A DNA stretch of 6,516 nucleotides from Bacteroidales bacterium. GTDB taxonomy: Bacteria; Bacteroidota; Bacteroidia; Bacteroidales; UBA7960. Below are positions 1 through 5,371 of the stretch, piece after piece. Position 1 is the stretch's first letter. Each line of letters opens with the position of its first letter. The notes beneath the pieces were generated by a model. The model did not search any database. It saw only the letters and a program-made list of their open reading frames with translations, and was not told where the DNA came from. The translations under genes and the position numbers were made by a program. The stretch covers positions 1 through 6,516 of the forward strand of contig SKTA01000244.1 of the NCBI GenBank assembly GCA_007122745.1, read 5' to 3'.

Positions 1-110
1 CGAACAACAAACAACGAACAACAAACAACGAACAACAAACAACGAACAACAAACAACGAACAACGAACAAAGAACAACGAACAAAGAACAACGAACAAAG
101 AACAACGAAC
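1..110. repeat. 7-bp tandem array before the histidinol-phosphatase gene
   Basis: Fifteen complete 7-bp units plus a five-base partial unit run from the window edge to 110. The units are CGAACAA, CAAACAA and AGAACAA. In the first half CGAACAA alternates with CAAACAA, giving four perfect 14-bp repeats at 1-56. In the second half CGAACAA alternates with AGAACAA. The array probably continues to the left of the window. It stops eight bases before the ATG at 119, so it occupies the place where the leader of the next gene should be, and no ribosome binding site is visible. The reverse complement is a T/G-rich TTGTTCG repeat. Confidence 0.95.
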
Positions 111-118
111 CCATTGTT

Positions 119-952
119 ATGTACAACTACCATACCCACTCCCATTACGACGACGGCAAAGAGCCCTTGGAGGCATACGTCCTTGCAGCCATTGAGAAAG
201 GGTTGACAACCCTGGGCTTTTCGGCACACGTACCCCTCCCCTTTAAGAACGCCTGGAGCCTTCCGAAGGAAAAACTGCCGGAGTACCTGGCGGAAGCCAA
301 ACGGCTGAAAGAGCAATACAAGCAACTGCTAAACATCTATGTTGGAATGGAAATGGATTACTTGCCCGGCCATACGGATGATTTCCGGAAAATGAAGGAG
401 GAATGGGGTCTGGACTACTGCATTGGCTCGGTTCACCTGGTGATGAAACCCGGCAGTCGCGACTCAAAAGATATCTGGTTCATTGATGGTCCGCGCGAAG
501 GATACCTGAAAGGGATAAGGGAGATCTTTAACGGCGATGCCCGGCTGGCTGCAACGGCCTATTATGACCAACAAACCGAAATGGTCAGCACCCAAAAGCC
601 TGACATCATCGGCCACATGGACAAGGTGAACATGCACAACCAGGGTGAATTGTTTGATCCCGATGAGAACTGGCACCAACGAGCCATTGACCGGCTTCTT
701 GATGCCATCAAAGATTCCGGCACCATCGTGGAGGTCAACACCCGCGGCATTTATACTGGCAAAACCAGCACCTACTATCCCGACATCCCCATCATCAAAA
801 AGTGCCGCGATCGCAACATTCCGCTTATGGTCAACACCGATGCACACCACCCCTCACAGCTTGACAGTCATTTTCAGGAAGCAACACAACTGGTGGAAAA
901 GCTGGGGGGAAGCATTGCTCCTTTTCTGTCAGCTAAAGATGATTGCAATTGA
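119..952 (+). CDS. hisK: PHP-family histidinol-phosphatase (HisK/HisJ type)
   Basis: A complete 277-residue protein, the usual length for PHP-type histidinol-phosphatases, which remove phosphate from L-histidinol phosphate in the eighth step of histidine synthesis in the cytoplasm. The metal-site motifs are all visible in order: HTHSH at 5-9, FSAH with His37, GMEMD with Glu78, GSVH with His106, IGHMD with His166, and NTDAHH with Asp241 and His243. The ATG at 119 places the HTH motif five residues in, as is normal for the family. No histidine-pathway gene is adjacent, so the gene is either a lone his gene or a related PHP phosphatase with another substrate. The PHP fold is near certain and the exact substrate is inferred. 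The next gene is convergent, about 260 bases away. Confidence 0.88.
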   Translation: MYNYHTHSHYDDGKEPLEAYVLAAIEKGLTTLGFSAHVPLPFKNAWSLPKEKLPEYLAEAKRLKEQYKQLLNIYVGMEMDYLPGHTDDFRKMKEEWGLDYCIGSVHLVMKPGSRDSKDIWFIDGPREGYLKGIREIFNGDARLAATAYYDQQTEMVSTQKPDIIGHMDKVNMHNQGELFDPDENWHQRAIDRLLDAIKDSGTIVEVNTRGIYTGKTSTYYPDIPIIKKCRDRNIPLMVNTDAHHPSQLDSHFQEATQLVEKLGGSIAPFLSAKDDCN

Positions 953-966
953 TATTACTTTTTTCG

Positions 967-1015
967 TTTAGTGTTAAGCGTTTACTGCTTACTGTTCACT
1001 GTTTACCGTTCACTG
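967..1015. repeat. Degenerate 7-bp tandem array
   Basis: Seven imperfect 7-bp units with consensus TTYACTG lie 14 bases after the histidinol-phosphatase stop codon. Units such as TTTACTG, CTTACTG, TTCACTG and TTTACCG differ from one another by one or two bases. The sequence has no coding character. It is the first of three unrelated short-period arrays in the gap between the two convergent genes. Confidence 0.8.
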
Positions 1016-1018
1016 TTA

Positions 1019-1041
1019 TTGTCCACAAATTCACACAAATT
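1019..1041 (-). repeat. Dispersed 23-bp repeat, copy 1
   Basis: Read on the reverse strand, this 23-bp stretch matches 5417-5439 at 20 of 23 positions. Both copies are built from two AATTTGTG half-units followed by a GGA.AA tail. It is a short dispersed non-coding repeat of unknown role, lying between the 7-bp and 9-bp arrays. Confidence 0.7.
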
Positions 1042-1057
1042 TCATTTTTCCATTCCT

Positions 1058-1093
1058 TTAAGTCCCTAAAGTCTCTTACGTCCCTTAAGTCCT
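1058..1093. repeat. 9-bp tandem array (TTAAGTCCC)
   Basis: Four contiguous 9-bp units follow the consensus TTAAGTCCC, with one or two substitutions in units two to four. A related TTAAGTC word recurs twice in the gap between the two reverse-strand sugar genes (around 2294 and 2311), so the same repeat vocabulary is reused at another gene boundary. Confidence 0.8.
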
Positions 1094-1103
1094 AATTTTC
1101 TCT

Positions 1104-1215
1104 ATCTTCAAATCTTCAAATCTGCACATCTTCACATCTTCAAATCTGCTAATCTGCACATCTTCACATCTTCAAATCTGCTAATCTGCACATCTTCAAA
1201 TCTGCTAATTTGCAA
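1104..1215. repeat. 8-bp tandem array of 14 units ending at the epimerase stop
   Basis: Fourteen contiguous 8-bp units of the types ATCTTCAA, ATCTTCAC, ATCTGCAC, ATCTGCTA and ATTTGCAA fill 112 bases. A higher-order 32-bp unit of four 8-mers is repeated perfectly at 1120-1151 and 1152-1183, followed by a 24-bp version lacking one 8-mer. The array ends one base before the stop codon of the reverse-strand epimerase gene at 1217-1219, so it is the immediate 3' trailer of that gene. No spacers separate the units, so it is not a CRISPR. Confidence 0.93.
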
Positions 1216-1216
1216 A

Positions 1217-2215
1217 TCACCCATAATACCCCCTGTACCACTCCACAAACCGTTTGATACCTTCCTCAACGGAGGTTCCCGGTTTGTAGCCGGTGTCTTG
1301 TTCAAGGGCTTCGGTATCGGCCCAGGTGGCTGGGACGTCGCCGGGCTGCATTGGAAACATCTGTTTTTCGGCTGTCATACCGAGGGTTTTTTCCAGTGCG
1401 GCGATGAAGTCGAGGAGACGAACCGGTTGTCCGCGACCGATATTATAGGTGCGGTGAGGCACGTCGCTGGTGGCCGGATCGGGGTCCTTGCCGGTCCATA
1501 GGGCATTGGGAACCGCCGGTTTCAGCATCACCCGTTTGATCCCCTCCACGATGTCATCCACGTAAGTGAAATCGCGCATCATCTGCCCTTCGTTGAACAC
1601 CTGGATCGGTTTGCCTGCCAGGATCGCCTTCGTAAACAGGAAAAGGGCCATGTCGGGACGGCCCCACGGTCCGTAAACGGTAAAAAACCGTAATCCGGTG
1701 GCCGGCATCTGGAACAGGTGGCTGTAGGTGTGGGCCATCAGCTCATTGCTTTTCTTGGAAGCGGCATAAAGTGAAACCGGATGATCCACGTTGTGTGCGA
1801 CAGAAAAGGGCATTTCGGTGTTCTTTCCGTACACAGAACTTGAGGAGGCATACACCAGGTGTTTCACGGGGTGTGCCCGGCAGGCTTCCAGGATGTTCAG
1901 GAAACCGGTGATGTTGGCATCCACGTAGGCCTGCGGATTGGTGAGTGAGTAGCGTACGCCTGCCTGTGCCGCCAGATGAACCACATAATCGAACTGCCCT
2001 TCACGGAACAGCTTCAGGATCCCTTCGCGGTCGGCCAGGTCCATCTGGTGAAAATCATACCGCTTCACCGCGTTTTTCAGCCGGTCCCGCTTCAACTGCG
2101 GATCGTAATAATCGTTGATGTTGTCGATGCCGGTAATGGTGTGTCCCTCAGCCAGCAAAGCGTTGGCCAAGTGAAACCCGATGAACCCGGCCGTTCCGGT
2201 AATGAGGATTTTCAT
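1217..2215 (-). CDS. UDP-glucuronate 4-epimerase-like NAD-dependent sugar epimerase
   Basis: A complete 332-residue extended short-chain dehydrogenase, close to the usual length for the CapI/LpsL/WbpP-like group. The N-terminal GTAGFIG (7-13) is the NAD-binding Gly motif, with Asp31 ending the second strand. The Ser-rich SSSSVYG (124-130) and Tyr150-x-x-x-Lys154 in LYAASK form the catalytic triad region. GPWGRPDMA (182-190), MMRDFTYVDD and QPGDVPATWAD (290-300) are typical of UDP-glucuronate 4-epimerases, which interconvert UDP-GlcA and UDP-GalA for capsule or O-antigen synthesis in the cytoplasm. The ATG at 2215 puts the Gly motif at residue 7, as expected. It lies downstream of the WlbA-like gene on the same strand, 143 bases apart, and may be co-transcribed. 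The exact substrate is inferred from motifs; another UDP-hexose epimerase or dehydratase is less likely. Confidence 0.87.
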   Translation of the reverse strand: MKILITGTAGFIGFHLANALLAEGHTITGIDNINDYYDPQLKRDRLKNAVKRYDFHQMDLADREGILKLFREGQFDYVVHLAAQAGVRYSLTNPQAYVDANITGFLNILEACRAHPVKHLVYASSSSVYGKNTEMPFSVAHNVDHPVSLYAASKKSNELMAHTYSHLFQMPATGLRFFTVYGPWGRPDMALFLFTKAILAGKPIQVFNEGQMMRDFTYVDDIVEGIKRVMLKPAVPNALWTGKDPDPATSDVPHRTYNIGRGQPVRLLDFIAALEKTLGMTAEKQMFPMQPGDVPATWADTEALEQDTGYKPGTSVEEGIKRFVEWYRGYYG

Positions 2216-2279
2216 TTGGTTGATTGGTTGATTTGATTATTGGTTTATTTGTTGATTGGATGATTGGTTGAATGGTTGA
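2216..2279. repeat. 8-bp tandem array abutting the epimerase start codon
   Basis: Eight contiguous 8-bp units with consensus TTGGTTGA (variants TTTGATTA, TTGGTTTA, TTGGATGA, ATGGTTGA) begin at the base next to the reverse-strand ATG at 2213-2215. On the coding strand the leader of the epimerase mRNA would therefore be a TCAACCAA repeat, with no Shine-Dalgarno sequence. The same repeat family occurs at 3294-3317, upstream of the wlbA-like gene. Confidence 0.9.
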
Positions 2280-2339
2280 TATCTCGTCTTCACTTAAGTC
2301 GCCTCTTCGCTTAAGTCTCATCTTCGCGTCTTCGCAGTC

Positions 2340-2362
2340 AGCTCTCAGTTCCCAGCTCTCAG
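2340..2362. repeat. Direct repeat AGCTCTCAG spanning the wlbA-like stop codon
   Basis: Two perfect copies of AGCTCTCAG (2340-2348 and 2354-2362) are separated by five bases. The second copy contains the reverse-strand stop codon TGA at 2359-2361. The stop of the dehydrogenase gene was therefore either supplied or overwritten by repeat sequence. Confidence 0.75.
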
Positions 2363-3261
2363 ATCTTCCTTATCCTCTGTGCAATTTCCACGCTCTTGCG
2401 GGCCTCTTCGACGCGGAAGCCACGGCCGGCAAGGATCTCCCTGTAGAGTTCGGTATGCAGGTCTGTGAAGCCCTCACTGAATTCCAGTTCCTGCCCTTCG
2501 ATGGTGATGCTTCTGTAGGTGCGTTTGTTCCCTTGCACGGCTGCCGGTGGCAGGTCCTTGCTGTCGATGCTCAGGAACCAGTTCACCCGTGCCTGGCTGT
2601 ATTCGAGGTAGCCGACGGCGCGCTCGGCCGTCTTTTCGTGTACCTCGAGACCTTTCAAGTCGCCAAACACCCATCCCAGCATGTCGAAGAAGTGGATGCC
2701 AATGTTCGTGGCCACACCGCCCGACTTCTGGATGTCCCCCTTCCAGGAAAAATGGTACCACCGTCCGCGACTGGTGATGTATTTCAGGTCGATGTCGTAC
2801 ACCTTGTCTTTCGGTCCTTTTTCAATTTGTTCCTTTAATTTTTTGATGGTGGGATGGAGGCGCAGCTGCAGGATGGTATAGATGTGCTTGCCGCTCTCCT
2901 CCTCCAGCTTGCAGAGAGCGTCAAGGTTCCAGGGGTTCAGCACAATCGGCTTTTCGCAGATCGCGTGGGCATCGTTTCTGACTGCCATCCTTATGTGCGC
3001 ATCGTGCAGGTAGTTGGGTGAGCAAATGCTGACGTAATCCACCTTGTTTTGGTTCAGCCGCCGCAGCTTGTCGAGCTCACGGTCAAACCGTTCCGGCTCG
3101 GTAAAAAAGTCCGCTTCCGGAAAATAGCTGTCCATAATCCCAACGCCATCGTAAGGGTCAAGGGCACACACCAGGTTGTTCCAGGTATCCTTTATAGCCT
3201 TCATGTGCCGCGGTGCGATGTATCCCGCCGCACCGATCAATGCAAAGTTTGCCGTTGTCAT
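2359..3261 (-). CDS. wlbA: UDP-N-acetyl-glucosaminuronate 3-dehydrogenase (WlbA/WbpB type)
   Basis: A 300-residue Gfo/Idh/MocA oxidoreductase. WlbA/WbpB oxidises C3 of UDP-GlcNAcA with NAD, the step before transamination and acetylation to the diamino-uronic acids of O-antigens and capsules. The first residues (NFALIGAAGYIAPRHMKAI) are the characteristic Rossmann start. CEKP at 102-105 supplies the conserved Lys104, LQLRLHP follows at 131-137, and GGVATNIGIHFFD carries the catalytic-type His190. I start it at the ATG at 3261; a TTG further upstream at 3282 overlaps a likely promoter element. The C-terminus stops at IAQRIRKI, slightly short of what I recall for the family (about 316 or more), inside a direct repeat. 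The usual partners (6-dehydrogenase, aminotransferase, acetyltransferase) are not in the window. The family assignment is strong; activity is inferred. Confidence 0.9.
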   Translation of the reverse strand: MTTANFALIGAAGYIAPRHMKAIKDTWNNLVCALDPYDGVGIMDSYFPEADFFTEPERFDRELDKLRRLNQNKVDYVSICSPNYLHDAHIRMAVRNDAHAICEKPIVLNPWNLDALCKLEEESGKHIYTILQLRLHPTIKKLKEQIEKGPKDKVYDIDLKYITSRGRWYHFSWKGDIQKSGGVATNIGIHFFDMLGWVFGDLKGLEVHEKTAERAVGYLEYSQARVNWFLSIDSKDLPPAAVQGNKRTYRSITIEGQELEFSEGFTDLHTELYREILAGRGFRVEEARKSVEIAQRIRKI

Positions 3262-3278
3262 ATCCGAGAGATTTGTCT

Positions 3279-3287
3279 GCAAATATA
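3279..3287 (-). promoter_or_regulatory. Putative Bacteroidota -7 promoter element for the wlbA-like gene
   Basis: On the reverse strand this reads TATATTTGC, an exact match to the Bacteroidota -7 consensus TAnnTTTG. It lies 17 bases upstream of the ATG at 3261, which would give a leader of only about ten bases. No convincing -33 TTTG box is present, because that position is taken by the TTGGTTAA-type repeat. The promoter is plausible but unproven. Confidence 0.45.
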
Positions 3288-3293
3288 GTAAGG

Positions 3294-3317
3294 TTAATTG
3301 GATGATTGGTTAATTGG
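3294..3317. repeat. Short 8-bp repeat, same family as 2216-2279
   Basis: Three 8-bp units (TTAATTGG, ATGATTGG, TTAATTGG) form a small array of the family found before the epimerase gene. It sits upstream of the wlbA-like start and directly before the antitoxin remnant, so it lies at the break between intact sugar genes and decayed sequence. Confidence 0.75.
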
Positions 3318-3505
3318 TTGGGGCGAACTACAGTTCAAAGCTTTTAATGGAGCTTGCCCGCAAGCTGAACTTCAAAGCCAGAAAGCTCTCTTCCGAAGAA
3401 GTGGAAGAGATAGGGATTATCCTTTCTATACAACAAGGCTTAAATACCGGTTTAATCAATGATACAGAAAAAGAAGGTTTTCTGAAAAGCTTAAAGGAAG
3501 ATTAA
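3314..3505 (+). pseudogene. Antitoxin-like fragment, probably N-terminally truncated
   Basis: An open frame of 63 codons using a TTG at 3314, or 52 codons from the ATG at 3347. The helical stretch MELARKLNFKARKLSSEE followed by SIQQGLNTGLIND and a FLKSL tail resembles the small antitoxins encoded in front of RelE/ParE-type toxins in Bacteroidota. The short N-terminal strand normal for such antitoxins seems to be missing, and the 5' end runs directly into a TTGG-type repeat, which suggests truncation there. It ends four bases before a GTG that opens the toxin-like frame, typical toxin-antitoxin spacing. I do not recognise a precise family. It could still be expressed as a small protein, but with the toxin broken it is more likely a relic. 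Confidence 0.5.
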
Positions 3506-3509
3506 CCCG

Positions 3510-3754
3510 GTGCAAACGGCATTCACACAAAAATTCAAAAAAACAAGTCGATTCGTGCAAGGATATGCGAATTCGAAAAAAAACTGCTTTCAGTTATTGA
3601 ATCTGTTGCAGAAACCCTTTCATCATTGAAACATATAAAAAAATTGAAAGGAGCGAATCATTCTTTCCGAATTAAAATTGGTGATTACCGTGTCGGTATC
3701 ATGCTTGATAAAAACACAATCATTTTTGCATCATTATACAAGCAGGATGTCTTT
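3510..3754 (+). pseudogene. RelE/ParE-like toxin, frameshifted and lacking its native end
   Basis: From the GTG at 3510 the frame begins QTAFTQKFKK, the usual start of a RelE/ParE-family mRNA interferase or gyrase toxin. It then goes out of frame in a run of seven A (3537-3543). With eight A the frame would continue through helices to SSLKHIKKLKGANHSFRIKI and GDYRVGIM, the diagnostic toxin core, and the strand TIIFASLYKQDVF. The break is thus a single missing base. The expected short end of the toxin after the last strand is replaced by unrelated sequence from about 3749. The piece after the frameshift reads open from an ATG at 3626. The gene should not produce an active toxin unless the slip is corrected or is a sequencing error. 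It lies four bases after the antitoxin-like fragment. Confidence 0.65.
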
Positions 3755-3922
3755 GAGGATGGCTCCGGATTGCGCCGGCAGAATTTTCCCGACGGACTGT
3801 GGGGCGGCTACTTGCGTTTCACCGACAAGCCACGCTTGCTTCAAGCCATCGTCTATGAATTCCTTGGCACAAAGGATCAGAGCGGTCTGAAACACAATGA
3901 CCCCGATGGCAACAATTTTGGT
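3755..3922 (+). pseudogene. Fragment resembling a Wzi-type capsule-assembly outer-membrane protein
   Basis: The open frame of the toxin remnant continues without interruption into about 56 residues beginning EDGSGLRRQNFPDGLWGGY and including LLQAIVYEFLGTKDQSG and NDPDGNNFG. From memory of the family this resembles an internal segment of Bacteroidota capsule-assembly Wzi-like beta-barrel proteins; no search was possible. The DNA is visibly more GC-rich than the A-rich toxin sequence before it. No signal peptide or other barrel segment is present, so this is only an internal scrap of a much larger gene. After NNFG the frame runs on for 16 residues (to 3973) that resemble nothing I know. A gene finder would report 3626-3973 as one 115-residue hypothetical protein. 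Confidence 0.45.
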
Positions 3923-4099
3923 ATGATGTTTCACGTTCATAAGGAGCTTATTTTATATGAAATCAACAAATAAATCTTAATCACAATCTCTACCTTAACC
4001 TTAATACATATCAATCATCCTTCCGGGAAGTTATTTGATGCGTTTTGCCACTTCGTCGACAACCACCCGGAAGCCTCTTTTTTCCAGTCAGCAGCCTAT

Positions 4100-5209
4100 A
4101 TGGATCTGATCGACCGCTGGCCGGAAGCGGACTGGGTGTTGCTGCTCGCTGTTAAGGAGGAGGGGATGAAGGATCCGGGTGCCATAAGAACCGGAAACAC
4201 CAAAACGACATTCCAAACAAGCACCCGCGACACCTTCGGTCAGGATGAAAGTCCGGAAACCCGTGCCGAAAGCATTGCCGGTTCCTTGTTGGCCGTGATC
4301 ATTCACGAACCACCGCCAAAAAACCTGCTATTGAAGCCCTTTGGCAACCTTTACAGTCTGCTGACAAGCCGGACACTTGTTGACGGTGGTCCGCCAATGG
4401 CCCCGGGCACACGTCTGCAGCAGGAACTGATTCTTAAGCTGCTGCTTGAAGGCCTTCATACACGGGTAAAAAAGAGGTCGATATTTACCCGGTTTCGAAA
4501 CAGCTTTGATCTGGACGACATGAAACCCCTTTTCAGAGAGATGGGCTACAAGTGGCAAGACCGCCTTAACCTGCTGGTCGATACAACGGCGGCAGAAAAA
4601 GCCTGGAAGGAGATGACCAACAACCGCCGGAGGCAGGTAAGGATGAGTTTTGACAACGGGGCAACAATCATAAATCATCCAACCATAAAACAGGTTAGCG
4701 ACTTTTATGACATGCTCAAGATACATTATCAAACCAAAGTCAAAAAGCCCCTTCCGGGGAAGGATTTTTTCCTGGCGCTTCATCACCTTGCACGGCCTGA
4801 AGGCAAACAAGAAAAAGGTTCTCAAAGTCCCGTGCACCAACCTGCTGTCCGATTTTTTCTGGTAGGACATAATGACCAAATTATCGGAGGGTCTGTTTGC
4901 GTGCTAAAAAACAACCATTCGATGCACGAATGGTATGCCTGCGGTTTGGATCAGGAATACAAGAAACAACGGATTTACCCTAGTGTGCTGTCAACCTGGG
5001 CAGCGATGGAGTTTGCTGCAAACAACAACATCCCATCATTCGACTTCTTGGGAATGGGCCGGCCGGAGGTGCCCTATGGCGTCCGGGATTTCAAAAAGGA
5101 GTTTGGCGGCATGTCTGTCAATCACGGACGTTTTCAGAAAATCAACCGCCGCATCCTTTACACCCTCGCAGAGGTCGGGTATAAGGTTTTGTTTCTGTTT
5201 AAACGATGA
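4100..5209 (+). CDS. FemAB/GNAT-like acyltransferase of exopolysaccharide type; start uncertain
   Basis: From the first ATG this is 369 residues. The C-terminal half carries the FemAB-like acetyltransferase signature: NNRRRQVRMS (174-183), a second GNAT domain with GGSVCVL (263-269) and MHEWYACG, then FDFLGMGRPE and PYGVRDFKKEFGG (325-337). Such proteins transfer amino-acyl or acyl groups to cell-wall or polysaccharide precursors and often occur in exosortase-linked polysaccharide loci. The N-terminal GNAT half is also present, but residues 22-58 form a polar Thr/Ser/Asp-rich insertion between two strands. The same frame upstream (4013-4099) reads like the missing N-terminus, with FDAF and a FFQSAAYMDL motif, yet has no ATG, GTG or TTG back to the stop at 3971. 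The gene may therefore use a rare start, or be 5'-truncated. The substrate cannot be told. Confidence 0.75.
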   Translation: MDLIDRWPEADWVLLLAVKEEGMKDPGAIRTGNTKTTFQTSTRDTFGQDESPETRAESIAGSLLAVIIHEPPPKNLLLKPFGNLYSLLTSRTLVDGGPPMAPGTRLQQELILKLLLEGLHTRVKKRSIFTRFRNSFDLDDMKPLFREMGYKWQDRLNLLVDTTAAEKAWKEMTNNRRRQVRMSFDNGATIINHPTIKQVSDFYDMLKIHYQTKVKKPLPGKDFFLALHHLARPEGKQEKGSQSPVHQPAVRFFLVGHNDQIIGGSVCVLKNNHSMHEWYACGLDQEYKKQRIYPSVLSTWAAMEFAANNNIPSFDFLGMGRPEVPYGVRDFKKEFGGMSVNHGRFQKINRRILYTLAEVGYKVLFLFKR

Positions 5210-5230
5210 TTAAGGTTAATCCACCTGCAG

Positions 5231-5250
5231 GCACAGGGCTTGACCTGTGC
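5231..5250. repeat. Hairpin 1, loop GCTTGA (reverse TCAAGC)
   Basis: A perfect 7-bp stem, GCACAGG (5231-5237) with CCTGTGC (5244-5250), encloses the loop GCTTGA. Read on the reverse strand the loop is TCAAGC, matching the YCAAGY loop of hairpins 2 and 3. It lies 21 bases after the stop codon of the FemAB-like gene and lacks a T-tract. Confidence 0.75.
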
Positions 5251-5294
5251 ACCGAAATATAAAAAGTTGGAAGCTCGAAGAAAAAAGAAAGATG

Positions 5295-5327
5295 TGCAGG
5301 CCGGCCAAGTCCGGCCTGCATTTTTTT
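5295..5327 (+). terminator. Intrinsic terminator, also hairpin 2 of the shared-loop set
   Basis: A perfect 10-bp GC-rich stem, TGCAGGCCGG (5295-5304) with CCGGCCTGCA (5311-5320), has the loop CCAAGT and is followed by seven T at 5321-5327. This is a textbook Rho-independent terminator for the FemAB-like gene upstream, 85 bases after its stop codon. Its loop is the same as that of hairpin 3 read on the other strand, so it may be a mobile palindrome that acquired or serves a terminator function. Confidence 0.8.
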
Positions 5328-5346
5328 ACAACAAGCATAGTGGTAC

Positions 5347-5366
5347 GGACAGCACTTGGGCTGTCC
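5347..5366. repeat. Hairpin 3, loop ACTTGG (reverse CCAAGT)
   Basis: A perfect 7-bp stem, GGACAGC (5347-5353) with GCTGTCC (5360-5366), encloses ACTTGG, the exact reverse complement of the loop of hairpin 2. The stem sequence is unrelated to that of hairpins 1 and 2. No T-tract follows. Confidence 0.75.
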
Positions 5367-5371
5367 ATGTT

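Noticed and set aside
464..850. 128-codon reverse open frame inside the histidinol-phosphatase gene
   Set aside because: Antisense shadow of a gene with all catalytic motifs; no family resemblance.
119..952. PHP protein as a CpsB/CapC-type tyrosine phosphatase of a capsule locus
   Set aside because: Length and the HTHSHYDDG, GMEMD and NTDAHH motif set fit histidinol-phosphatase, and no capsule tyrosine kinase is adjacent.
1104..1215. Possible CRISPR array
   Set aside because: Units are 8 bp, contiguous and imperfect, with no spacers and no cas gene nearby.
2272..2838. 188-codon forward open frame opposite the wlbA-like gene
   Set aside because: It is antisense to a strongly recognisable gene, starts inside a repeat and resembles no known protein.
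3262..3282. TTG start at 3282 for the wlbA-like gene
   Set aside because: It would overlap the TATATTTG element, and the family's conserved N-terminus begins right after the ATG at 3261.
4328..4879. 183-codon reverse open frame inside the FemAB-like gene
   Set aside because: Antisense shadow; the forward frame carries clear FemAB motifs.
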